Origin: Bufo bufo
Lineage: Eukaryota > Chordata > Amphibia > Anura > Bufonidae
DNA: 64,000 bases
Direction: 5' to 3'
Assembly (NCBI RefSeq): GCF_905171765.1
Contig: NC_053392.1
Span: 32,604,192 to 32,668,191, forward strand
Below are positions 11,101 through 20,935 of this stretch, piece after piece. The notes under the pieces are model-generated. The model saw only the letters and a program-made list of their open reading frames with translations, was not told the origin of the DNA and did no database searches. The position numbers and the translations under genes were made by a program. Position 1 is the stretch's first letter. Each line of letters starts with the position of its first letter.

Positions 11101-12337
11101 GCAAACCGCTAAGGACGAAACATGACACATCCTCAACATGAGCATCACTCACAATTAAACGGATATTGTGAACTATGCCCTTTAATGATTTCTGAGAAAG
11201 TGGAGCTGAATCAATAGCAAAAACAGGAATATCCTTTCCCAAAGTGCATACCTGGAAACCATGAGTTATTGCAAATTGACTATCAATGAGGTTGACAGCT
11301 GCTCCACTATCCACAAAAATCTCACAAAAAATGCTCTTGCTCTCTAGCGCCACCCTAGCAGGCAGGACAAAACGGGAACTACAAGCAAACGGAAAACCTT
11401 CAATTTCCGCCTCAACCCTGCCAATAGTAACAGACGGAACTTTTTTAAAAGATTTTTTCCTTTTTGTCTCTATATTACTCCCAGAAAACTGCCTGAATCT
11501 CCTAGAGGGACAAACATTTGCCAGATTATTTATACCTCCACAACAAAAACAAACCCTCCCCTGCGGGTTGAATCTTCTATTGTCAGAGGCAATCAACCCC
11601 AGCTGCATGGACTCCTGCTCAGAAGGGGCTGACAGCGACTGAGACCCCTGTGCACAGAACGAGACCGCTGCACTGTCCCGAGACTGAGTATGACAGGAAG
11701 GAGAGATCTCTCCTCTCTCTCTAAGACGCCTGTCAATACGAACAGCCTGAGACATAGCAGAATCCATGGAGGTAGGTCTCTCATGAAAGGCAAATGCATC
11801 TTTCAATCCTTCTGAAAGACCATAGCAAAATTGACTTCGGAGTGCAGCATCATTCCAACCCGTATCTGCTGCCCATCTCCGAAATTCTGAGCAGTATATC
11901 TCTGCGGATTGTTTACCCTGGCATAACAGACGTAGTCTAGACTCAGCCAGAGCAATACGATCCGGATCATCATATATCTGACCCAGGGCTAAAAAGAATT
12001 CATCCACTGAACGGAGGGGCCGTGCCCCCTCCGGCAGCAAAAAGGCCCAGGACTGAGCGTTACCCCTGAGCAGCGATATAATGATCCCCACCCTCCGTTC
12101 TTCATCACCAGAAGAATGGGGAAGAAGGCGAAAATGGAGTTTGCAAGCCTCTCTAAAACGCACAAAATTCTCACTACCCCCGGAGAACGTATCCGGGAGC
12201 GAGATCTTAGGCTCAGAACAAACTTCATGAACGCAAGCTGAACCGGTCACTTGAAACTGAGAAAAAGTCTTACGGAGATCAGCTACCTCCAAAGAAAGAC
12301 CCTGGAAGCGTTCAGCCAAAAGTGAAACCGGATCCAT
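8063..12337 (-). pseudogene. Chromovirus 1 gag-pol polyprotein, two in-frame stops
   Basis: The start is ATG at 12337 (MDPVSLLAERFQGLSLEV), just downstream of the 5' LTR and in the same position as in chromovirus 2. Order from N to C: Gag capsid region; a CCHC-like knuckle near 11510-11557 reading CFCCGGINNLANVC (Asn where His is expected); protease FVDSGAAVNLID near 11300; RT with YLDDILIF near 10377-10397; RNase H; integrase with HHCC zinc finger, MDFITDLP, VSDRG and NGQTERVNQNLE; and a C-terminal chromodomain near 8200-8340. Stops are TAA at 10748-10750 (before RT) and TAG at 10343-10345 (inside RT). The rest is one frame of about 1,425 codons, so Gag and Pol are fused. Inactive as read, though recently so. 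Confidence 0.92.
8121..8134 (-). promoter_or_regulatory. Polypurine tract of chromovirus 1
   Basis: On the minus strand AGAGGGAGGGGTAC lies directly before the 3' LTR start TGTCACAG. This is the usual place for the plus-strand primer. Confidence 0.8.
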
Positions 12338-12353
12338 GCTTGAGACGGTTTTG

Positions 12354-12363
12354 GCGGCTGATA
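12354..12363 (-). promoter_or_regulatory. Self-priming site of chromovirus 1
   Basis: On the minus strand TATCAGCCGC starts one base after the 5' LTR end. The same ten bases occur on the plus strand of the LTR (12744-12753 and 7949-7958). The element RNA therefore contains their complement at the predicted transcript start, about 30 nt downstream of TTTAAG. No tRNA-type TGG PBS is present. This is the arrangement known for Tf1/sushi-type self-primed elements. Confidence 0.7.
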
Positions 12364-12364
12364 A

Positions 12365-12915
12365 TGTCACGGATGGTGTACAGGAAACAAGACAATACCA
12401 TATAAACAATGACTCTCTGGATCCACAACTAAGGAACAAAGGGAGACCCCTGCAATAGACCTGCCACTCTCCCTCACTGCTCAGCCTATGCGAACACCCC
12501 AAAGGTGGATGGGCGCATATCCACGTTCCTCGGCTATCTATTACCTGAAGACCCTACAATAGTGAGGGGACACGACCACCGGCTCCCTACACTGACACGG
12601 AGGGAGTCAGGGTCACCTGGATCCAGAAAAGAGAAAATCATAAATACATAAACAGCACTTATCTTGCAGACGACTGAGGACTGGGAACTGGGAACTGGGA
12701 ACAAGGAACTAGGAACAGCATGCACACACACTCCAGGAAGTTGTATCAGCCGCACACTACTGCATTATGGGGAGGAACTTAAAGGGCAGCAATCAGTCCA
12801 CTGCATGACAGCTGAGATAGACTAACGAGATGAGAAACTAAACCAAAACAAAGAAATTCAAGGAGGAGGATCTGAAAAGCTCCTGTCAGCGCTTCTCAAC
12901 TGTCTGGCTGTGACA
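12365..12915 (-). repeat. 5' LTR of chromovirus 1
   Basis: Direct repeat of 7563-8120 with the minus-strand promoter. TTTAAG lies about 30 bp upstream of 12753, the transcript start implied by the priming complementarity. Followed on the right by the TSD GTTTT. Confidence 0.95.
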
Positions 12916-13027
12916 GTTTTGCTTAAAGATGGCCGCTTAGCTTGCTTGGATTTATTGCTGCATCATCTTCATACTAAATTGGCGGTAAAAATTGGCGCCT
13001 TTTGCTGAAAAGTGCGGGAAAGGCTGT

Positions 13028-14308
13028 ATGTCAGCGCCACCGCCCTGTCTGGACATTTGCATGTCTGCAGAAATGGACTCCGCCTCCCCTATACTGGAGT
13101 ACCTGGGGGGCGGCCTCCCAGTGCAATGGGAGGATCTGTCTGAAATTATTGGCGCCACCCTGTCGCTCTCCAGAGAAGGATCGAACATGTTGAAGAGTGA
13201 AGACTGCTCTGCTGGGATGTCTGCGCCTGATCTGTTGAAAATGGATGTTATTGGTGTAGAGCAAGAGGACGCTCCACCGGCCTACTCTCCGGGATCGGAG
13301 AGACCCGCCTGCCCGCCACCGAGGATGCAACCGGAGAACTACTATGGCTCCTGGAGAGACTTTTTTCAGCCCTCGTTTAAATGGTCGGCGCTGATGGCAG
13401 AGATACGGGAGGCCGCCATAAAGAAAACTACAAAGACAAAGATATACTATGAGGAACTGGCAAAGACCGTTCATGAGTGCCACACTGACACCCAACCCCT
13501 CCTGGAAAGGAGAAAGGGGTTGGTTGTGGCATTTGACAAGGACCGTGGCTACGGTTTTATCCAAGATTTCACTACCGGCAGAGACTTGTACGTGAATCGG
13601 AGGTCCGTCAAGCGGAGTTACCTCCCGGAGCGCATGCACAACCTCCGCGAGGGAGAAGAAGTGGAGTTCACCCCTGCCGAGGGCCTGCGAGGCCCATATG
13701 CCACTGCCGTGACCCGTCCCAGGAAAGAACCGGAGGACTGGGAAGCTGATGAGGACTACACTGGCTGCGAGCGCGAACCAGCGGGCTCTCCAGAACCGGC
13801 CCATCATGCCTTTCAAGAGCGGGGCTCTTTCATTGGCCCGAATGTATTCTGGCAACCAACGGTAGTGGAGAAGTGGGTGAGCCCATATCCGTCCCCTGAG
13901 CTGCTTTGCCGGGAGAAAACTATTAAAGAGCTGGAGAACCTGGAGCGATTCCTCGTGACCCTGGACAACATTCGAAAAGGGAAGAGACCAGATGCGTCAC
14001 CTGAACCTGCAGCGGCTGCGCAGGATGCGATTCCCCTACCTGTACCAGTGGAAGCTCCGGAAGACAGCGATCCTGAAGCTGAGAGTCTAGATGATCAGAT
14101 CGTCCGTCTGGAGGAAAAGCTGCGGGAACTACGCCGAATTGCCACCGCCAGAGTCCGGACGCCACCTAGAAAGGAAGAGTTCCACCTTCAGTACTCGGAC
14201 ATCGCTGGGTCAGAGGTAAGGGTACCTGTCCCTACCCGCCGGCCACCTACTGCTACTGCGGCTGCGTTGAGGCCCCCAAGGAGGCCCTCTCACACTGTGA
14301 CTTGCTGA
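13028..14308 (+). CDS. Gag-like protein with PPAY motif and Y-box-type cold-shock domain
   Basis: ATG at 13028 gives 426 residues. ATG at 13073 has a better start context (G at -3, G at +4), so it may be the true start (411 residues). The N-terminal third is acidic and proline-rich, with PPAYSPG at 13274-13294, a PPxY late-domain-type motif as used by retroviral Gag to recruit Nedd4-like ligases. At 13517-13720 (about residues 164-231) lies a cold-shock domain: GLVVAF, RGYGFIQDF (RNP1 type), DLYVNRRSV (RNP2 type), and the long loop before REGEEVEF that marks vertebrate Y-box proteins rather than bacterial Csp. A predicted helix DDQIVRLEEKLRELRRIA follows, then a Pro/Arg-rich tail. There is no CCHC knuckle, so the cold-shock domain may be the nucleic-acid binder. 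Function is inference. The same frame reopens after the stop (see 14309-14590). Confidence 0.8.
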   Translation: MSAPPPCLDICMSAEMDSASPILEYLGGGLPVQWEDLSEIIGATLSLSREGSNMLKSEDCSAGMSAPDLLKMDVIGVEQEDAPPAYSPGSERPACPPPRMQPENYYGSWRDFFQPSFKWSALMAEIREAAIKKTTKTKIYYEELAKTVHECHTDTQPLLERRKGLVVAFDKDRGYGFIQDFTTGRDLYVNRRSVKRSYLPERMHNLREGEEVEFTPAEGLRGPYATAVTRPRKEPEDWEADEDYTGCEREPAGSPEPAHHAFQERGSFIGPNVFWQPTVVEKWVSPYPSPELLCREKTIKELENLERFLVTLDNIRKGKRPDASPEPAAAAQDAIPLPVPVEAPEDSDPEAESLDDQIVRLEEKLRELRRIATARVRTPPRKEEFHLQYSDIAGSEVRVPVPTRRPPTATAAALRPPRRPSHTVTC

Positions 14309-14590
14309 GCAGAGCCAGTTGTCCCAGAGCCCACCGGACCGCTTGCGGTGGCGGTACCCAGGCCAGTGCAGCAGCCCACAATTGTTATGCCTGCACCGGT
14401 GCGGTCAGCAACTGTGATCACCCCTAGGCCTATGGGGCCAATACCTATTAGGGGTCCCTTTATGCTGCAGCTGCCCCCCAATACTGTTTTGCGGGCACAT
14501 CCGCCTGTTGATGCTTGTTACAGGCCCCATCTGCAAGCGGAGCCAGGGAGCACCACTGTGATGCAAAGTGGATATGACATGCCCCTGTGA
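14309..14590 (+). pseudogene. In-frame extension of the cold-shock ORF behind a TGA
   Basis: After the TGA at 14306-14308 the same frame stays open for 93 codons to a stop at 14588-14590. It keeps the proline-rich composition of the preceding tail (VPRPVQQPTIVMPAPV and similar). Either the TGA is a recent nonsense change (an arginine CGA to TGA transition is possible) or the extension is reached by read-through. One copy cannot decide. Confidence 0.5.
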
Positions 14591-15454
14591 ATCGGCCTGC
14601 TAGGCCATTGATTAGTTTTTTTTTTCCAAGGGATTACTTCAAGAGGATTTAACCCTTCCAGGACAGGAGTCCTTTGTTTTGGTCCTTTGTTGCTGCTGCC
14701 AGTTACCCACGGCTCAGTGGTAGTCGTCACCCACTAAAATACCAATTGCAGCAAAGCCATGTTGTTTATAGGACCTCCTGCCTGCTTCTACCATATTTCA
14801 CCAAGTTGTGCCTATTTTTATGTTGCACCTTTAACCATTTTTAACCCCCTTTTCAGGTTGATTAAGGGTATTGCAGCACTTATTTTTTTTATATAATGCC
14901 ATTGGAATAATGTGGGCTATTTTTATGTGCTGTCATTTTATTGTGCAACCTAAGTCTAAGGAAATGCGCCCAGGGATAGACTCAAATGCACATGAGCCTC
15001 TGAGAAATTGCTATTTAAAAGAAATGTGCCCAGAGATGGACTCCACTGTATGCGAGCCTCTGTGATCTTATACCTTCCCCAGTGCTGGACAGTTTGAAAC
15101 ACCTACTATTAATTAAGAAAAGAGCCTGGGTACGGACTCATGTTTGTTCTTTGAGCCTCCAAGAACTTTTAATTGTTTTACATTTTTCTACTGTTTTATT
15201 ATGGACTATCCTGGTATCACTGATACGCTGCACCAGGTCAGCGCCCCTGTTCCCTTACATTATCCTGAGAGAAGAGAACGACGCCCCTTTTCACCGTACT
15301 TGCTCCTAAGCCAGTGGAACTGCCTGATGTATACATATAATGTATTTTGCAAATGTAGATGTATTTTTCCTGCTTTGCCTATTTTCTCTTTTCCAGGTGC
15401 AGTATCCAGCTGGGCAGGGCCCCTTCATGTTGCGCCGAGGACGGGCAACATCAT
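14591..15454 (+). other. 3' non-coding region of the cold-shock LTR element
   Basis: About 860 bp with no long frame and no RT, protease, integrase or envelope motif on either strand. The CCCAGGGATAGACTC / GAGCCTCTG unit is loosely repeated near 14968-15064. Confidence 0.55.
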
Positions 15455-15466
15455 AGCGTGGGGGTA
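15455..15466 (+). promoter_or_regulatory. Polypurine tract of the cold-shock LTR element
   Basis: AGCGTGGGGGTA directly abuts the 3' LTR start TGTAGTG. This is the standard place for the plus-strand primer and confirms the plus orientation. Confidence 0.7.
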
Positions 15467-16594
15467 TGTAGTGTCCCACAAGGTAGGCGTGGGAACTACA
15501 CAAGGGTCAATTGGTTTGTGTGTTACTTCTACTCACAAGGGATAGTGATCTTATATTTGATTATGCATTTAATGTATTTTCTGTGTGCTTTTTACATGCA
15601 ATGTTTCCCCCTGTGTTATGCATAGCAGGCCTATTAGGGTGTACTTAGGCATCCTAGACACTAGAGGGAGATAGGGAGCCCCTAGTATGAATGTCCAGGC
15701 CCAGACAGGGAGGAGGGAGTTCATAGTCAGGAGTCTGTGGAGACAGAACTGAGAAGGCACCAGCCAGAGATATGCTGAGGGCCTCCTCCTGACAAGCAGC
15801 TTGATAGCCCTGGCTGCTAGCTATGACCAGGAGGCTAGTGAAGAATCCTAGCCTGCCTGTAGATCAAGTGAGCCTCAGTTAGCTCAGAAGACACCCCAGT
15901 AGTAGGACAGGACCTCCTGGGAGAAACCTGCAGCTTCCCTACCAAGCAAGGAGATTACAAGCCAGATAAGTACCTTGATAGGCAGAGGATCTATAAAGCA
16001 AAGCAAGCGCCAATACTGGAGGAAGATTATATATACCAAGGATTTAAGCCAGCACTTAGGCATCCGGGCCTTGGGATCCAGCCAGCTAGAATAGCTGAAG
16101 GGGATAGAGCAGCGTTGCACTGCAAAGTATCAGTTGTATACCCTCCACGTATCTTGCATGATTAATACCTGCCATTGTGTGAAGTAAGCCTGCTTGGGAC
16201 TTATTGTTCAAGGGACTGCATCATCATCATTAACCACTGTAATTGACTGTACAAAGTTGGACTGTTTTCAAGTAAAGCAACGTTTGGTTCACCATCCATT
16301 CTGTGTACCTCAATTACTACTCCTACCAATCGGTGTGCCACCGTTACAGGCACTGGCGTCACGAATCTCAAAAGGGACCTTGCCTCAGGCACTCAAAATA
16401 CCTGCAACATCCAGGGCACCTCATCCACCATCAGGTCTGGTCCCTACATCCAGAGTGTGCCCCACAGGAACTTGTGTCTACCTCTCCTTCACTGCCGCAT
16501 GCCTGCCCAGGGTTCTCCTCCAAATAGTGAGTACCCTCGATTGCCCATAACTGTGACCTCACTTCACAATACCCTGCAGGTCTGGCGTGCTGCA
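15467..16594 (+). repeat. 3' LTR of the cold-shock LTR element
   Basis: Direct repeat of 6216-7342, ending GGCGTGCTGCA. It is followed by CAAC (16595-16598), which matches the bases before the 5' LTR. Confidence 0.9.
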
Positions 16595-16598
16595 CAAC

Positions 16599-19380
16599 CA
16601 AGGCTTCCAAAGTGTAATAAAGGCAACGTGTGATCTGTTTGCCCAGCTAGCTAATTCCTCGAGTCTAAATATCTGGTCTACTCTCTCTAGCCATAAAGAG
16701 ATGGGTGGAGGAGAGGGGTCCATCCATCTAAAGGGGTATCAGAAGCTTAGCAGTTTGAATAAGGTGGTTGGACCTAGAGGGTCGCCAGTTTGTACTAGGT
16801 AACCAAACAGACTCTAGGGTGAAATAAATCTGGGTTTCACATATCTTCTCAGTTATCTTGAATATCTCCTCCCAGTACTTCTTGATCTTGGAGCAAGACC
16901 AGAAAATATGTCCGAGTCCACTTCTCCCCTCCACACCTCCAGCACAGATCATCTTTGCTAAGCCCCATCCACTGGAGCATCACCGGCATCTTGTACCATC
17001 TTGTCATGATCATGTAAAAGTTCTGAATTCTGACACATCTCGAGAACCCATGTGAGTGAGTATGTTGGTACACCCTTTCCACCTCCAGATATCAGATTTT
17101 TGTAAAAAGGTAATGAGCCGATTAGGTACTTTATCAGCTCTGAGTAACTCCTCTAGCCAGGAGGGGTCAGGATGTTTAGGGTACTTCCTGTGCAATTCAT
17201 CTAATGATATGTGCAAATTCACTATTGCTAGGAAGTCCAGTGGGAGGGGCATTACCTAGATAAAAGAAAGAGAAGTCTGGGTGGTCTTTTGCTTGTTTCA
17301 AGAATTAGCTCACTGATTGAGATCCACAGCTGACCCAACCCGGTGGTAGTTCTGGTAAGTTTGGGTGGAGGAGGAGTAAGATGTACTTTGCGGGCACAAG
17401 TCCAGAAGGTGAATTCAGGAGGCTATTACTGTTAATAAGGGATTTGATAGTCTGTATAGTGCTCTGTGTAATTATGTTAGGTACATGGGTCTTTCTGGGG
17501 ATGCTCCAAAGCCCTGCTCTATCTAGGGCCGACAAGGAGGCCTTCTCACATTGTGAACTAAGGTTATCAAAATGGGGGTCTACCAGCTGAGCCCATATTT
17601 TCCAGTGAATAGCAGATTGGAATGTCTTAAGGTCTGAGAGACTAAAGCCCCTTAGAGGGCATGGAAGAATGAGTCTAGAATAAGGTACTCTTAGTCTGCG
17701 TCCACCCCATAGAAGGAGATAAAGAAGGAGACCCTGCTGCCTCTATACCACCATGACCAGCTTCACCCTCACCTACTGTGTCCTTCTCCCATACCATGTA
17801 GATTGCAGGGCTCTCTCTCCTTCTGTGCCAGTTTGTAACTCGTCTTGTTAATGCTTAGTGCAATTGTCTGTATTATGTATGTATACCATTTTTCATATGT
17901 ACAGCGCTATAGAATGAATGGCGCTTTAATAATAAATAATAATAAAGACGGATTTCACTTTCTTAAAAAAGGAGTTTGTTACAGGGATAGGTAACATTTG
18001 TAGTAGATACAGTATATCAGTTTGGGCATAACATAGGTTTTAAGCAAGTTCTTCCTCCCTATCTAAGAAAGGAAGAGGACAGCCAGGCAAGTCAATTGCG
18101 TCTTGATTTTATGCAATAGAGGGGGGAAATTAGTAGCATACAATATGGATGGATTATTGGTAATCTTCTGGACCCCTAGGTATTTATTTTGGGATTGCTG
18201 CCAATGAAAGGGTGTCAGCTTTTTAAGAGTTAGCAGGGTATTTGAGGGGATATGTTCACATTGAGTGCCTCTGATTTACTGTAATTAACTTTAAAATTGG
18301 TCTAAGATTTTTGGAAATGCATGTACCGGATTTGAGACCATCAACAGCCGGTCGTCAGCGAACGCTGCACATGTGTGTGTTTCACTGCCTATCTGAATGT
18401 CCTTGATTCCAGCATGTTCTCTCATGGCCTGTAAAAGGGTCTGCATAGTTAAAATAAATAGGTAGGGGGACAGGGGGCAACCCTGTTGAGTTATATTTCC
18501 AATAGGAAAAGCGCACAACAGAGTTCCATCTACTCTAAGGAGTGCGCTAGGCGCTCTGTATAGGGACATAATGGCTTGTATTTATTGCTGAGGAAATCTA
18601 AATTTCTCCAGGGTCTTAACCAAGAAGTTAATTCTATCTAATGCCTTTCCGCATCTGTGCTGAGGAGGGTTAAGGGAATGTTATGGGAGATGGCATAGTG
18701 AATGAAGTGGATTAGTCTTTGTGAATTGTGACAGCATTCTCTACTAGGTATGAAACCCGCTTGTTCTGGGTGGACCAAGTGGGGCATGAAGCCTTTAAGG
18801 CGGTTTTTTCAGCAGGTTTGCTCAAATTTTTACGTCTACATTTAAAAGCAAAATGGGGCTGTAACTTCCACAGCTCTCTGGGTCCTTGTCCTCTTTCAGA
18901 ATGAGAGTAATCTGAGCCATTAGTGACTGGTCTGGGAGGGGGGACCCTTCTAGAAGTGCATTGCACCATTTAAGCATATGTGGCAGTAGGTACGAGAGAA
19001 CATTTTTGTAATAGCCAGATGGTAGCCCATCTGGGCCTGGGCTTTTAGCTAATGGGAGGGTTTTTATGGTCCCGGAGAGTTCCTCTAGTTTTACAGGAGC
19101 TAAAAGAGATGCATGTGCTTGTGGGGGCACAGTGGATAGATGTATTTTATCCAGAAAGGAGATTATTTAAGAAGCGCAGTTAACTCCTACATCCTGTCCC
19201 TTAGGTTGTATATTATAGAGGGACTCTTAAAACCGTCTAAACTCCTCTGCAATGTGGGCAGTCTTCGAAACTTTGGTACCCATTGTACTGTTAATAGAAT
19301 AAATAAGGATTCTTGATCCTTCTTAATGAAGCGAGACATAAGTCTGTTACCCTGATCGCCATGTGACTGCAAATCCCTTC
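16599..19380 (-). pseudogene. L1-like LINE ORF2, degenerate
   Basis: Minus-strand fragments in order: LPLAKSPGPDGLPSGYYK (19130-18822, RT N-terminal KxPGPDG motif); QQGCPLSPYLFILTMQTLL and CAAFADDRLLM (18569-18291, RT motifs with FADD); and a C-terminal region (17252-16728) with WMGL, CWRCGG and a following LVLLQDQEVLGG stretch, like the L1 C-terminal zinc knuckle. Frames are broken many times. A SINE-like insertion splits it at 17721-17947. It is the host of the 6216-16594 LTR insertion, and its 3' UTR is probably 5804-6215. Confidence 0.75.
17721..17947 (+). mobile_element. SINE-like insertion with TAA-repeat tail
   Basis: Between LINE fragments. It contains TGTACAGCGCTATAGAATG, GGCGCTTTAATAATAAATAAT and a short (TAA)n tail, as in vertebrate SINEs with an L2/CR1-type tail. 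Short flanking similarity (ATAAAGAAG and ATAAAGACG) may be the TSD. Confidence 0.5.
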
Positions 19381-19739
19381 CCCCATTTGTGCCCCCTGCA
19401 CCTGATGCGGTCCCCCTGTTGTATTTGATGGCGGCGGCTCCGTTCCTGAGCCGCCGCCATCAGCAGCGAGTGTCAACTGTATGCTGACACTCTGCTGCAA
19501 CCCCTTAGATGCTGCAGTCAGTGGCATCCAGGGGGTTAACAGAGGGAGGGGGCTCCCTCTCTTAACCATCGGGCTGCTGCGCTGCGATGGCAGTGGACCG
19601 ATGGTTGACATGGCAACCAGACGCCTTGCAAAGGCGTCCAGTGTTGCCATCTATTAGTGTAAAACTGACAGTCTTATACTTTGCAATGCAGGAGCATTGC
19701 AAAGTATAGTTCAGCCATCAGGCCCACTGGATCTTCAAG
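19381..19739. other. GC-rich unassigned segment
   Basis: Contains a strong hairpin, GATGGCGGCGGCTCCG against CGGAGCCGCCGCCATC-type sequence at about 19427-19463, and a second inverted pair CTTTGCAATGC / GCATTGCAAAG near 19679-19703. It probably belongs to the repeat that follows. No coding evidence. Confidence 0.35.
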
Positions 19740-20935
19740 GTCCAATTGGGACTTAATAAAAAAGTGTGAAAATAAAAAAAGTTTAAAAATAAATAAATAA
19801 AAATGTAACATAAATTGCTTTTTCCTATATCCGCTTATTTATAAGAGATAAAAATAACAATAATAATAAACTACACATATTAGGTATCACCGCGTCCGTA
19901 ACAACGGGCTCTTTAAAGATATCACATGATCCACCCTGTCCGATAAACACCATAAAAAAGCTAATTTTTGTCTTCTTACATCACAAAAAGTGCAACTCCA
20001 AGCGATCAAAAAGGCGTATGTCCCACAAAATGATACCAATAAAACACCTCATACTGCAAAAAATGAGCCCCTACATAAGAAGATCGCCCAAAAAAATTAA
20101 AAAAAATATGGCTCTCAGAACATGGAGACACTAAGACATCATTTTTTTGTTTCAAATATGCTATTATTATGTTAAAGTGAAATAAATAAAAAAAAGTATA
20201 CATATTAGTTATTGCCGCGTCTGTAACAACTGGTTCTATAAATATATCACATGATCCACCCCGTCCGATAAACACCATAACAAAAAAGTGTGTCAAAAAA
20301 GCAATTTTCTGTCACCTTACATCACAAAAATTGCAACACCAAGCGATCAAAAAGGCATATGCCCCCCCAAAATAGTACCAATCAAAGCTATGGCTCTCAG
20401 ACTATGGAGACACTAAAACATATTTTTTTTTTTGTTTCAAAAATGCTATTATTTTTTAAAACTTAAATAAGGAAAAATATACATATTAGGTATTGCCACG
20501 TCCGTAACAATCTGCTCTATAAAAATGTCACATGACCTAACCCCTCAGGTGAACGCTGTAAAAATAAATAAATAAAAACTGTTCCAAAACAACATAACAA
20601 TTTTTTGGTCACCTTGCCCCATAAAGTGTAATAATGAATGATCAAAAAAGTATACATACCCAAAAATGGTACCAATAAAAACATCAACTCTTCCTCCAAA
20701 AAACGAGCCCCTGCACAAGACGAGCAGCAGAAAAATAAAAAATTAGGCGTTCAGAAAATAGAGACACAAAAACATAATTTTCTTTTTCAAAAATGCTTTA
20801 TTATGTAAAACTGAAACAAACAAACAAAATAAGTTGACATATTTGATATCATTGCATCCGTAACAACCTGCTCTATACAAATAGCACATGATCTACCTTG
20901 TCAGATCATTGTTGTAAAAAATTTAAATTGTGCCA
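19740..20935. repeat. Tandem repeat, about four diverged units of 280-360 bp
   Basis: The block ACATATTAGGTAT, then GTCCGTAACAAC, CTCTATAAA, TCACATGA, CCGATAAACACCAT recurs near 19870, 20200, 20480 and 20838. Between blocks, AAGCGATCAAAAAGGC and ATGGCTCTCAGA also recur. AT-rich and non-coding. It may be the internal part of a non-autonomous element; no ends were recognised. Confidence 0.7.

Larger units (their letters stand above)
7563..12915 (-). mobile_element. Ty3/Gypsy chromovirus 1, nested, nearly complete
   Basis: LTRs at 7563-8120 and 12365-12915 (558 and 551 bp) start TGTCACGG and end CTGTGACA. The 5-bp duplication GTTTT flanks them at 7558-7562 and 12916-12920. The element lies on the minus strand inside the leader of the cold-shock LTR element. 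A single gag-pol frame runs 12337-8063 with two in-frame stops. The C-terminal chromodomain places it among chromoviruses. The LTRs differ mainly by one short tandem duplication near 7873, so insertion was recent. Confidence 0.95.
6216..16594 (+). mobile_element. Pol-less LTR retroelement encoding a cold-shock-domain Gag-like protein
   Basis: Two nearly identical direct repeats of about 1,127 bp (6216-7342 and 15467-16594) start TGTAGTG and end TGCTGCA. They are flanked by a 4-bp duplication CAAC. A primer-binding-site candidate follows the left LTR at 7348, and a purine tract GCGTGGGGGTA precedes the right LTR. Without the 5.35-kb Gypsy insertion the internal region is about 2.8 kb. It holds one long ORF (13028-14308, possibly to 14590) and no protease, RT, RNase H or integrase. 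It is therefore a non-autonomous LTR element with its own structural-type protein. The few differences between the LTRs indicate a fairly recent insertion. Confidence 0.85.

Noticed and set aside
12341..12364. tRNA-type PBS for chromovirus 1
   Set aside because: No TGG-starting sequence at the expected minus-strand position; the self-complementary 10-mer explains priming better.
13517..13720. Host Y-box gene or processed pseudogene
   Set aside because: The domain sits in an ORF enclosed by LTRs, PBS and PPT, and the flanking protein has no Y-box-type tail or poly(A) with long TSD; a captured domain fits better, though a search should confirm.
13031..13855. 274-codon minus-strand frame
   Set aside because: It is the antisense shadow of the cold-shock ORF, has no family motifs, and starts at a non-ATG codon.
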